NCBI GenBank assembly: GCA_902797555.1
Contig: CADBTM010000011.1
Span: 1 to 8,212, forward strand
From: Oscillospiraceae bacterium
Lineage (GTDB): Bacteria; Bacillota; Clostridia; Oscillospirales; Butyricicoccaceae
Reading direction: 5' to 3'
Length of the DNA stretch: 8,212 bases
The notes under the pieces are model-generated. The model did not search any database and was not told the origin of the DNA. It saw only the letters and a list, made by a program, of their open reading frames with translations. The position numbers were made by a program, and so were the translations under genes. Shown piece by piece: positions 1-6,079 of this stretch (position 1 is the first letter of the stretch; every line of letters begins with the position of its first letter).

Positions 1-151
1 CGTTTTATTGCCTGCTCCTGTGTTTCCACGCCCTCGACGATGATCTTTTTGCCAAGGTCGTGCACCAGATGGATTACATGATGGATAAAATGTTCTTTTC
101 CGGGCACAAGATACGCATCGACGAATCGTCTACTGTGAAATAGTCCGTTGA
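1..151 (-). pseudogene. EAL-domain (c-di-GMP phosphodiesterase) fragment, frame-broken and cut by the window edge
   Basis: Read on the - strand, 128 to 1 gives RFVDAYLVPGKEHFIHH followed by VIHLVHDLGKKIIVEGVETQ, then EQAIK at the edge. The block LGKKIIVEGVETQEQ matches the late EAL-domain motif (usually AEGVET.EQ), whose Glu lies in the active site of c-di-GMP phosphodiesterases. Just upstream, the neighbouring frame (151-128) reads STDYFTVD, which resembles the DYxKxD strand that normally precedes RFV; joining them requires one base more than is present near 128. No start codon or N-terminal EAL signature lies upstream in this frame before the direct repeat at 174-186. I read it as the 3' part of an EAL gene, truncated at or near the element junction and carrying at least one frameshift. 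The C-terminus lies outside the window. A sequencing error could mimic the frameshift. The EAL motif is seen directly; the pseudogene status is inferred. Confidence 0.55.
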
Positions 152-173
152 CTTTTGGTGGTACAAGCAGCAT

Positions 174-186
174 ACCGTCTCCACAT
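174..186. repeat. Left copy of 13-bp direct repeat, candidate attachment site
   Basis: ACCGTCTCCACAT is identical to the copy at 1162-1174 and in the same orientation. On the - strand the local frame reads RHVETVCCLYHQK, which resembles the C-terminal VETV(V/C)LL tail of RlmD proteins, so it could be a displaced rlmD 3' end. The sequences differ outside the 13 bases. Confidence 0.55.
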
Positions 187-341
187 GCCTTGGGACAATA
201 GGGTGAATAAAACGGCGTCTATTCACGCTGATCGCTCGTCCTCCCTCGTTGAGCAGTTCCCGCTTTCTGAAGCGGTCGAGTGGGCAGCTTTGATAATAAG
301 ATCGAGACGAAATCATTTCGTAAAACAGGAATTTGACTATT
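187..341. other. Intergenic end of the element with inverted repeats, no convincing gene
   Basis: Three inverted repeats are visible: GTGAATA at 203-209 with TATTCAC at 220-226; CCGCTT/AAGCGG with a 4-base loop at 260-275; and the 15-base palindrome ACGAAATCATTTCGT at 307-321. The palindrome lies about 20 bases past the cat stop codon and could form a 6-bp stem, but no T-run follows it, so it is a weak terminator candidate at best. Open frames on both strands here are short and resemble nothing I recognise. The first inverted repeat lies within 20-40 bases of the left att candidate and could be a recombinase or excisionase binding site, but that is speculative. Confidence 0.35.
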
Positions 342-1013
342 TCAATGCTTCATCCAATCGCTTGCTTTATCCGCAAGGTTTTGTAAGCAAGTAAAGAATT
401 GTCCTGCGTGGTAACCATCGCATACTGCATGATGGATTTGCAGTGAAAACGGTAGTTTAACTCTGCCGTTTTCCTTAATCAATTTGCCTGTGGTAAATAT
501 GGGCGGTAAGTGTGTACCTGTCGAGAATACATTAAGATTAAAAGATGTAAATTCTATCCACGGAACAGAGGATATATCAAAACAATTCCCTGGCATATCG
601 GACATCGGGAACATTTTGCTTGTGTCACAAGTATCCATAACTTCAACACAGCGATCATAAAATGCCTTAAAGCTTCGGTCATATTTGCACCACAATACAT
701 AAAATTTTTCGCTATTAGGCGGCATAAAGGTGAAAGACGGGTTGATTTCGTCATAGTATCCGATATTACCATTCTCGTCGTGATTGAAACGCAAAAACTC
801 AAAATGATTGACGGTGGTTGCTATCCACCATATCAATATCGGGTACAGTCTGAGGCTCTGGTCTTTCACTCGGTTGTATATTTCCGTTATATCCACATTG
901 ACAGTAATGCTATAAGTACAGCGAACATCATTGTAGTAGTGGAGAAAGTATTCCTTTCTTTCCCACGTTTCAATATCTATTTTTGAAAAGATTGCTTCTT
1001 GACTTTGTTTCAT
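342..1013 (-). CDS. cat: Chloramphenicol O-acetyltransferase, CAT (type A family)
   Basis: This cytosolic trimeric enzyme transfers acetyl from acetyl-CoA to the 3-hydroxyl of chloramphenicol and so inactivates it. The 223-residue protein has the usual length. It shows the hallmark HHAVCDG (194-200), with the catalytic His195 and structural Asp199, and DISSVPWIEFTSFNLNV (146-162), in which Ser148 matches the transition-state-stabilising serine. These numbers coincide with those of the reference CAT III. The N-terminal region WxRKEYFxHY (17-26) and CTYSITVNVDIT (32-43) are also typical and resemble clostridial CatP. The start ATG is preceded by GGGGTGAG about 4 bases upstream, which supports it. 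The gene is AT-richer than the chromosomal genes to its right, consistent with horizontal acquisition. It lies in the same orientation as rlmD, 25 bases after an orphan coding tail, with no clear promoter of its own, so read-through from rlmD may express it. A xenobiotic acetyltransferase relative with another substrate is possible but less likely. Confidence 0.9.
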   Translation of the reverse strand: MKQSQEAIFSKIDIETWERKEYFLHYYNDVRCTYSITVNVDITEIYNRVKDQSLRLYPILIWWIATTVNHFEFLRFNHDENGNIGYYDEINPSFTFMPPNSEKFYVLWCKYDRSFKAFYDRCVEVMDTCDTSKMFPMSDMPGNCFDISSVPWIEFTSFNLNVFSTGTHLPPIFTTGKLIKENGRVKLPFSLQIHHAVCDGYHAGQFFTCLQNLADKASDWMKH

Positions 1014-1038
1014 ATTCTCACCCCAAAACCCCGCTTTG

Positions 1039-1143
1039 TCAGTTTGTTTCCTTCTTCACATACGTGACCTGAATATCATATCCCAGCTTCTCAAGCATCT
1101 CCACGGATACCTTGTTGACGATGCCGTTCTTCTTGTTTATTTG
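1039..1143 (-). pseudogene. Orphan C-terminal coding tail between rlmD and cat
   Basis: The - strand frame running from just after an in-frame stop at 1144-1146 to the stop at 1039-1041 reads QINKKNGIVNKVSVEM then LEKLGYDIQVTYVKKETN. It has no ATG except an internal Met and no ribosome binding site. The amphipathic LEKLGYDIQVTYVKK with a charged end looks like the C-terminus of a real small protein, possibly of a helix-turn-helix type, but I do not recognise the family. It begins only a few bases from the rlmD stop codon. The likely explanation is a gene whose 5' part was removed when the element formed or integrated. Chance openness of about 35 codons cannot be excluded. Confidence 0.3.
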
Positions 1144-2495
1144 TTACTCGTCATCAATACCACCGTCTCCACATTTGCCGTTCGGGGGAACATGTCAAAG
1201 GCCTTGATGCTGTGGAGGGCATAGCCGCCCAGCTCGTACAGGCGTTTTACGTCCCGGGCCTGAGAGGCGCAGTCGCAGGAAACATAGACCACTCTTTCGG
1301 GGCCGAGATCGCAGATGGCGCGGATGGCGGTGTCGTCCAGACCCTTTCGGGGCGGATCGACCACGATCACCTGGGGGCGAAAGCCCTCGTCTGCCAGCGT
1401 CCGCGCCGCCTTGCCCGCGTCGGCACAGAAAAACCGGACGTTGCCCACGCCGCTGCGCAGCGCGTTTTCCCGGGCATCGTCCACGGCGGCGGGGACGATC
1501 TCCACCCCCACCACGCTCCTGCACCGGTCGGCCAGCGTCAGCGTGATGGTGCCCACGCCGCAATAGAGGTCGAGGGCGTCGGTCTGACCGTCGCCGGCAG
1601 CCAGAGAGGCGGCATAGGCGTAAAGCTGCTCGGTCTGGGCGTGATTCACCTGATAAAAGGACAGGGGCGACAGGCGGAAGGTGTGTCCCGCCAGCGTGTC
1701 GGTCAGGCGTCCTTCGCCCCAAAGGGTGCGGCAGGCGTCGCCGAGGATCCTGTTCCCCGGGGCGTCGTTTGTGTTGATCACGATGCCGCACAGGGCGGGC
1801 GCCGCCTCCCGGCAGAGGGCGACCAGACGGGGCTCGTCGGGGAGCGCGTCAACGGTGACCACCAGCGTCAGCTGCACCCCGCCCTCGCCCTGACGGACGG
1901 CGATATGGCGCAGCAGCCCCCTTCCGGACCCCTCGTCATAGGGGCGCACCCCCGTCTCCTCCGCCCAGCGGCAGACGGCCTTTGCCAGTGCCGCCGCCTC
2001 CGCCGACTGGATGCGGCAGGTCTCGATGGGGACAAGCTGATGGCTGCGGCTGCGGTACAGGCCAAAAACAGGTCTGCCCTCGTCTTCCCCCACGGGAAAG
2101 ACCGCCTTGTTGCGATAGCGCTCCACAACGGGGCTGGGGACGATCTCGGGCTGCCCGACGGCAAAGCCGCCGATGCGCACAAAGGCGTCCTGCACCCGCC
2201 TGGCCTTGAGGCGCAGCTCTTCTTCATAGGTCATATGGCGGAAATCGCATCCGCCGCATTTGGGAAAATAGGGACAGTCGGGCTCGACCCGCCGGGGCGA
2301 CGGGCGCACAATGCGCTCCAGTCTGCCGTAGGCATAGGTCTTTTTGGCCTTGACGATGCGCGCCTCTACCTCTTCCCCGGCGATGGCGCCGGGGAGGAAA
2401 ACGGCCTCGCCCTCCTCCGTCCGTCCCACGCCCAGGCCCTCGGCGGTATAGCCGTCCACAGTGAGGACGGCGGTCTGGTTCTTTTGCAGGCTCAT
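1137..2495 (-). CDS. rlmD: 23S rRNA (uracil-C5)-methyltransferase, RlmD/RumA family
   Basis: This S-adenosylmethionine-dependent enzyme makes 5-methyluridine in 23S rRNA (U1939 in E. coli; Firmicute homologues may also act on U747). An N-terminal TRAM RNA-binding domain (about 5-62) is followed by 4Fe-4S ligands Cys74, Cys80, Cys83 and Cys160 (CPYFPKCGGC; ETC). Then come the SAM-binding LDLYCGVGTITLTLA (about 308-322), VVDPPRKGL (about 378-386), nucleophile Cys407 in VYVSCDCAS, and the base Glu443 in NVETVV. I chose the ATG at 2495, which overlaps the upstream stop as ATGA and gives 452 residues; a TTG at 2507 is also in frame but has no support. It is the last gene of the host operon. Its final codons contain the right direct repeat, and the last eight or so residues (VLMTSNK region) are probably supplied by the inserted element. 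The protein looks intact and active. The alternative paralogue name RlmCD is possible. Confidence 0.93.
   Translation of the reverse strand: MSLQKNQTAVLTVDGYTAEGLGVGRTEEGEAVFLPGAIAGEEVEARIVKAKKTYAYGRLERIVRPSPRRVEPDCPYFPKCGGCDFRHMTYEEELRLKARRVQDAFVRIGGFAVGQPEIVPSPVVERYRNKAVFPVGEDEGRPVFGLYRSRSHQLVPIETCRIQSAEAAALAKAVCRWAEETGVRPYDEGSGRGLLRHIAVRQGEGGVQLTLVVTVDALPDEPRLVALCREAAPALCGIVINTNDAPGNRILGDACRTLWGEGRLTDTLAGHTFRLSPLSFYQVNHAQTEQLYAYAASLAAGDGQTDALDLYCGVGTITLTLADRCRSVVGVEIVPAAVDDARENALRSGVGNVRFFCADAGKAARTLADEGFRPQVIVVDPPRKGLDDTAIRAICDLGPERVVYVSCDCASQARDVKRLYELGGYALHSIKAFDMFPRTANVETVVLMTSNK
1162..1174. repeat. Right copy of 13-bp direct repeat, within the 3' end of rlmD
   Basis: ACCGTCTCCACAT is identical to 174-186, in the same orientation and 988 bases apart. 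On the - strand it encodes the V-E-T-V of ANVETVVLMTSNK at the end of RlmD, including the catalytic-base glutamate. Base composition shifts to AT-rich immediately beyond it, as expected where an element supplies a replacement 3' end. Confidence 0.6.
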
Positions 2496-3346
2496 GCGGT
2501 CAGCCAATCCTGCAGGATGTCGGCCAGATCGGCAAAGGGAATATCGAAAAACTGGGGTCCCACCGCGTGGGGCGCGATGTCATAGGTGTTGAAGAACAGG
2601 GTCAGCGTGTCCTCCCCCAGCATAAAGTTTTCGGTGTTGAAGATCTGGGCCAGATCGTCCCGGGCGGTATCGTAATAGAGGGTGCCCTCCTGCTGCTCCA
2701 GCGCGTCCATCTGTGTCCGGACGGCGTCCAGCAGACGGGGGAGATACTCGCTCTCGGAAACAGTAAACAGATCGCCCAGCAAAAGCCGCCCCTCGCTCTC
2801 GGTGAGGAAGGTGGTGGCGCTGAAGACGGTGTTGGGATGGGGGCCGCCCACCATCTCGTAGGCGGACTCCTGCACGCTGAGCACGGTGCCGTCGTTGCGG
2901 ACGACGTCAAACATCAGCTCCTTGGAAAAGGCCTCGAACTCGCCGTTGACGGCGGTGACGTTGTCCCGCCATTCGGAAGCGTCGTCGGCGGCGGTTTCGC
3001 ACTCCGCCATCATGCGGTCCACCTTGGTCTCGTAATAGGCGTTGACCTCGTTCAGCCCGTCAAACACCGGGTATTCCAGATTGTAGGTCAGCAGAACGGT
3101 GCCGTCCTCGGCGGGAATGGAGCCCGCCACAAGCCCGATGGAATAGTCGATGGGCTGAGGCGATGCGGGGGTGGGCTCGACGGAAGCGGGTGCGGACGGG
3201 GGCACGTCGGGGATGACGGTGGGCGCCGCCGACTGGGGCACGTCGGGCTGCACCGGCGTGGTGGGCTGGGTCTGCCCCTTTCCGCAGGCACACAGCAGGC
3301 ACAGGGTCAGGGTCAGCGCCAAAAAAAGAAACCGTTTGTTTTTCAT
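2492..3346 (-). CDS. Lipoprotein with DUF4163/DUF3298-type C-terminal region
   Basis: The 284-residue protein begins with a lipoprotein signal peptide: basic MKNKR, a hydrophobic stretch 6-19 and lipobox LCAC with the lipidated Cys at 21. A Pro/Ala/Thr-rich linker (about 26-66) follows, then a folded domain. GGPHPNTVFSATTF (about 167-180) and FFNTYDIAPHAVGPQFFDIPF (about 250-270, split here as FFNTYDIAPHAVGP and QFFDIPF) match the pattern of DUF4163 followed by DUF3298. This tandem is known from the peptidoglycan deacetylase PdaC and the lysozyme-sensing anti-sigma factor RsiV of Bacillus subtilis. Here there is no catalytic or transmembrane signalling partner in the chain. The protein should sit on the outer face of the membrane. 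Its start overlaps the murK stop (ATGA) and is preceded by GGAGG at 7 bases. Its place after murQ-murK suggests a cell-wall role, such as binding wall fragments or lysozyme-like enzymes, but no function can be assigned. Confidence 0.82.
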   Translation of the reverse strand: MKNKRFLFLALTLTLCLLCACGKGQTQPTTPVQPDVPQSAAPTVIPDVPPSAPASVEPTPASPQPIDYSIGLVAGSIPAEDGTVLLTYNLEYPVFDGLNEVNAYYETKVDRMMAECETAADDASEWRDNVTAVNGEFEAFSKELMFDVVRNDGTVLSVQESAYEMVGGPHPNTVFSATTFLTESEGRLLLGDLFTVSESEYLPRLLDAVRTQMDALEQQEGTLYYDTARDDLAQIFNTENFMLGEDTLTLFFNTYDIAPHAVGPQFFDIPFADLADILQDWLTA

Positions 3347-4296
3347 AGCCGTTCCTCCAATTTGGGATAGGTGCGATCAAAACGGGCTGCAAAGCCGGGA
3401 TCCTCCGGCAGTCCGGCCTCCTGTGCCGCCAGCACGACGGCGCCGTACTGGGGCGGACGGTGGGCGTGGACAAAGGTGATGGGCGCGTCCTTGCACAGGG
3501 TCTCCAGCGTGCGGAGATAGATGCTGTCCCGCTCCAGCAGGCCGCCCACCAGCACCACCGGCAGGGGCGCGCCAAAGCGGGCGGACATGGCGTCCAGCGT
3601 TTTTTTCAGACAGCGGGCGTTGTGCTCCAGCACGGCCTGCGCCGCCCGGTCGCCCCCTTCGGCCGCCTGAAAGACCAGCGGCGCGCATTCGGGCAGACGG
3701 ATTTCGCCCCGATAGAGGGCGGGGATGGCGGCGGACATGCTCTGCCCCAGCCGGGCCTCATACAGCGCGGTGAGGGCGGTGGCGGGAAGTCCCTCGTCCA
3801 GCCCGGCCATGGCGGCGCGCAGCCCGTCCCGGCCGATGTGCCAGCCCGAGCCGCCCTCGTCCACCAGATAGCCCCAGCCGCCAAAGCGGCAGAGCGTCTT
3901 TCCCATGCGGACAAAGCCGATGGTGCCCGTTCCGGCGATGAGCACGCCGCCGTCCCGACGGCCCAGACCGGCGGCAAGGCCGATGAGGGCGTCGTTGCTG
4001 ACGGTGACCGAGGGACAATGGGGCAAAAGCCCGCGCAGGATGGCGATCAGTTTTTCCTTGTTGCCGCCCTCGCCTCCGGAGATCCCGCCGTGAAGCGCGT
4101 CAACGGCGGCCTCCCGGCCGCCATGCTCCCGCAGCAGCAGGTCGAGCCCGGTGCGAAAGCTCTCCTCCACGGCGTCAAAGCCGTCCATATTGGGGTTGTG
4201 CCCCTTTACCCTGCAGGCGGAAAGGGCGTTGCCCTCCCCGTCGCACAAAAGCAGGCGGCAGGAGGTGCCGCCGCTGTCGATTCCGATGAGCTTCAT
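3343..4296 (-). CDS. murK: N-acetylmuramic acid/N-acetylglucosamine kinase, BadF/BadG ATPase family (MurK-like)
   Basis: This kinase phosphorylates cytosolic amino sugars at O6 with ATP. The 317 residues have the ASKHA fold signatures: phosphate-1 loop GIDSGGTSCRLLL (5-17), GHNPN (32-36), acidic SNDALIGLAAG (100-110) with the probable catalytic Asp102, phosphate-2 IAGTGTIGFV (120-129), then GGWGYLVDEGGSGWHIGR (139-156) and a C-terminal VVLVGGLL (adenosine motif). The family includes GlcNAc kinase and the clostridial MurK, which accepts both MurNAc and GlcNAc. The gene overlaps murQ by 4 bases (ATGA), and MurQ uses MurNAc-6-phosphate, so MurNAc is the likely substrate. GGAGG lies 10 bases before the start. 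A plain GlcNAc kinase (NagK) cannot be excluded from sequence alone. No sugar transporter or PTS gene is visible in the window, so import must be encoded elsewhere. Confidence 0.82.
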   Translation of the reverse strand: MKLIGIDSGGTSCRLLLCDGEGNALSACRVKGHNPNMDGFDAVEESFRTGLDLLLREHGGREAAVDALHGGISGGEGGNKEKLIAILRGLLPHCPSVTVSNDALIGLAAGLGRRDGGVLIAGTGTIGFVRMGKTLCRFGGWGYLVDEGGSGWHIGRDGLRAAMAGLDEGLPATALTALYEARLGQSMSAAIPALYRGEIRLPECAPLVFQAAEGGDRAAQAVLEHNARCLKKTLDAMSARFGAPLPVVLVGGLLERDSIYLRTLETLCKDAPITFVHAHRPPQYGAVVLAAQEAGLPEDPGFAARFDRTYPKLEERL

Positions 4297-5123
4297 GCCT
4301 CCCTGCCCTCCAGCAGCTCCAGCGCGGCGGCCACGTCCCAGCCTGCCCGCTGCAGGGCGTCGGCGGCGGCCTCCTCGGTGCAGTCGGTGAGCTGGATGAG
4401 GATGCGCCGCGCCCGATCCCGCAGCTTTTGGTTGGTGGGACGGACGTTGATCATCAGGTTGTCCCGCACCTTGCCGGTGCGCACCATGGCGCAGGTGGAC
4501 AGCATGTTCAGAATCAGCTTTTGGGCGGTGCCCGCCTTCATCCGGGTGGAGCCGGTGACCACCTCCGGCCCGGTGAGGGGGACGATGGCATAGTCGCAGG
4601 CCGCCTGAAGGGGGGTGTCCGGGTTGCAGGTGACCGCCACGGTGGCGCAGCCCTTTTCCCGGGCATAGTCCACCGTGCCCAGCACAAAGGCGGCTCCTCC
4701 CGCGGCCGACAGTCCCACCACCACGTCGGCGGGGGTGAGGTTCAGCCCTTCCATAGCGGCGCGCCCGGCCTCACGGCTGTCCTCGGCGCCCTCCACGGCG
4801 TTGCGCAGGGCATAGTCTCCCCCGGCGATGACGCCGATCACCAGGCCGGGCTCCACCCCATAGGTGGGCGGGCATTCGGAGGCGTCCAGCACGCCCAGAC
4901 GTCCCGAGGTGCCGCAGCCGGTATAGATCAGCCGTCCGCCCCGCTGCATGCCCTCGGCGATGCGGTCGACCACCGGGGCAATGGAGGGAAGCACGGCCTG
5001 CACCGCCTGAACGGCGCGGACATCCTCCCCGTTGATGCAGGAAAGCATCTCCAGCGTGGACATCCGGTCCAGATGGGCAGACCGGGGGTTGCGTCCCTCG
5101 GTCTGCAAAGCAGCGTATTTCAT
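4293..5123 (-). CDS. murQ: N-acetylmuramic acid 6-phosphate etherase
   Basis: MurQ cleaves the D-lactyl ether of MurNAc-6-phosphate to give GlcNAc-6-phosphate and D-lactate, the committed step in recycling peptidoglycan muramic acid in the cytoplasm. The 276-residue SIS-domain protein shows RNPRSAHLDRMSTLEML (11-27), the sugar-phosphate loop YTGCGTSGRLGVLDASECPP (67-86) with acid Glu83, and AVEGAEDSREAG (109-120) with base Glu114. Both numbers equal those of E. coli MurQ. It also has TGSTRMKAGTAQKLILNMLS and a C-terminal UBA-like helical region (EEAAADALQRAGWDVAAALE). It is somewhat shorter than the E. coli protein (298). One variation: the second SIS loop reads SAAGGAAFV (139-147), where E. 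coli has AASGRTPYV. The start ATG lies 2 bases after the stop of the upstream kinase, with GGGAGA about 9 bases ahead, so translation is probably coupled. Confidence 0.95.
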   Translation of the reverse strand: MKYAALQTEGRNPRSAHLDRMSTLEMLSCINGEDVRAVQAVQAVLPSIAPVVDRIAEGMQRGGRLIYTGCGTSGRLGVLDASECPPTYGVEPGLVIGVIAGGDYALRNAVEGAEDSREAGRAAMEGLNLTPADVVVGLSAAGGAAFVLGTVDYAREKGCATVAVTCNPDTPLQAACDYAIVPLTGPEVVTGSTRMKAGTAQKLILNMLSTCAMVRTGKVRDNLMINVRPTNQKLRDRARRILIQLTDCTEEAAADALQRAGWDVAAALELLEGREA

Positions 5124-5125
5124 GT

Positions 5126-6052
5126 TCAGTCGTCTCCCATGAATTCCTGAATGAGCGAATCGGAGGGCACCAGATCCCGGGGGATGGGCTCGATCTCCCG
5201 CAGGAAGGGCGCCAGCTCCATCACGTCCAGATCCTCCAGATATTTGGTGTCCACCTGATTGAGATAGAACAGCACCTCGTTGCGATAGACAGGCAGCTCG
5301 TAGGGGATGAAGGTGTCGAACTGGATCTCGGCGGTGTGCTTATAGGGGGTGATATACATCCGCTCGCCCCGGCTCACCGAGCGCAGATTGCCCACGGTGG
5401 CGGCATAGTCCCGTCCCCGATGGCGGAAATCCCGCAGCATCCGGCGGGCAAGGCGGATCTTGGAGGGATGGAGGACAAAGCCGTGCTCCTCGATGACCCG
5501 GGTGCGGACGCTGATATAGATGCCGGTGGAGATGTCCTTCTCCTTGCCCAGCACCTGGGGATTGAGGGCGTGGATGCCCTCCATGATGACGATCTCGCCC
5601 GGCTTGCGGTGGACGGGGATGGTGACGTTCGAGCGCTTTTGGGCAGCAAAGTCAAAGGTGGGCATTTCCACCGGCTTGCCCTCGGCCATCATCTCCAGAT
5701 GCTGACGCAGCAGGGGCATATCCACCAGATCGGGGGATTCATAGTCAGGCTGTCCCTCCTCGTCCACGGGCATCACGCCGTCCTCCCGGCGGAAGTAATA
5801 GTTGTCCATGGAGAGGGTGTGGCTCTCGTGGCCGTGGCTGTCCAGCCACGCCTCGATGCGCTGTGCCGTGGTGGTCTTGCCGCTGCCCGAGGGGCCGGAC
5901 AAAAGCACCAGCGGCTTGCCGTTTTCGGCGTTTTCCAGAATGGTCTTTGCCGCCGCCTCGATCTTTGCGGCGTATTGCTGCTGGCTCCACCGGATAAACT
6001 CCTGGGGATCGCGGGCAGCCTCATTCATGTCTTTTACGGGAAAATACTGCAT
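5126..6052 (-). CDS. P-loop kinase of the uridine kinase/phosphoribulokinase family
   Basis: The 308-residue cytosolic ATPase has Walker A GPSGSGKTT (53-61) after a basic helical N-terminus, and SMDNYYFRRED (about 80-90), the substrate-side Asp/Tyr motif typical of uridine kinases. Next come DYESPDLVDMPLL, TFDFAAQKR, and IVIMEGIHALNP, the Walker-B-like strand with Glu. The tail holds two Arg-rich segments (IRLARRMLRDFRHRGRDY), as in the lid of this family. It lacks the TGS/threonyl-tRNA-synthetase-like N-terminal domains of the longer Firmicute nucleoside kinases. Start choice: ATG at 6052 with AAAGGAGGAA about 9 bases upstream; a longer frame from 6112 would translate through the hairpin at 6080-6110 and has no ribosome binding site. 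It is the first gene of the murQ-murK operon. The substrate is unknown; uridine or cytidine is the family default, but an amino-sugar or other small molecule is possible given the neighbours. Confidence 0.8.
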   Translation of the reverse strand: MQYFPVKDMNEAARDPQEFIRWSQQQYAAKIEAAAKTILENAENGKPLVLLSGPSGSGKTTTAQRIEAWLDSHGHESHTLSMDNYYFRREDGVMPVDEEGQPDYESPDLVDMPLLRQHLEMMAEGKPVEMPTFDFAAQKRSNVTIPVHRKPGEIVIMEGIHALNPQVLGKEKDISTGIYISVRTRVIEEHGFVLHPSKIRLARRMLRDFRHRGRDYAATVGNLRSVSRGERMYITPYKHTAEIQFDTFIPYELPVYRNEVLFYLNQVDTKYLEDLDVMELAPFLREIEPIPRDLVPSDSLIQEFMGDD

Positions 6053-6079
6053 GCGGATGTTTCCTCCTTTGGATAAATT

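Larger units (their letters stand above)
174..1174. mobile_element. Putative small cis-mobilizable element or element remnant carrying cat, integrated at the rlmD 3' end
   Basis: The segment is bounded by two identical 13-base direct repeats, one inside the last codons of rlmD. It is visibly richer in A+T than the G+C-rich chromosome to its right, and the change begins just past the right repeat. Its contents are a complete cat gene, an orphan coding tail and about 150 bases with short inverted repeats. No recombinase, relaxase or excisionase is encoded between the repeats. Integration of mobile elements into the 3' end of the 23S rRNA uracil methyltransferase gene (rumA/rlmD) is a known pattern in Firmicutes. 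A passive att-flanked segment without its own recombinase fits the definition of a cis-mobilizable element. Alternatives are an internally deleted larger element, or one end of a larger element that extends past the left edge. The repeats and composition are observed; mobility is inference. Confidence 0.5.

Noticed and set aside
155..394. 79-codon + strand frame with EQFPLSEAVEWAALI, faintly like the end of a zinc-type dehydrogenase
   Set aside because: The similarity is a few residues only, there is no ribosome binding site, and it overlaps the cat 3' end.
2496..2507. TTG start 12 bases upstream for rlmD
   Set aside because: The ATG overlapping the preceding stop as ATGA is the normal coupled arrangement seen at the other junctions of this operon.
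1212..2585. 457-codon open frame on the + strand opposite rlmD and the lipoprotein
   Set aside because: It mirrors the coding frame of rlmD, has no motif or ribosome binding site, and spans two real genes; long antisense frames are expected in G+C-rich DNA.
3460..4593. 377-codon open frame on the + strand opposite murK and murQ
   Set aside because: Low-information composition rich in Gly, Ala and His with no recognisable domain; a shadow of the two real genes.
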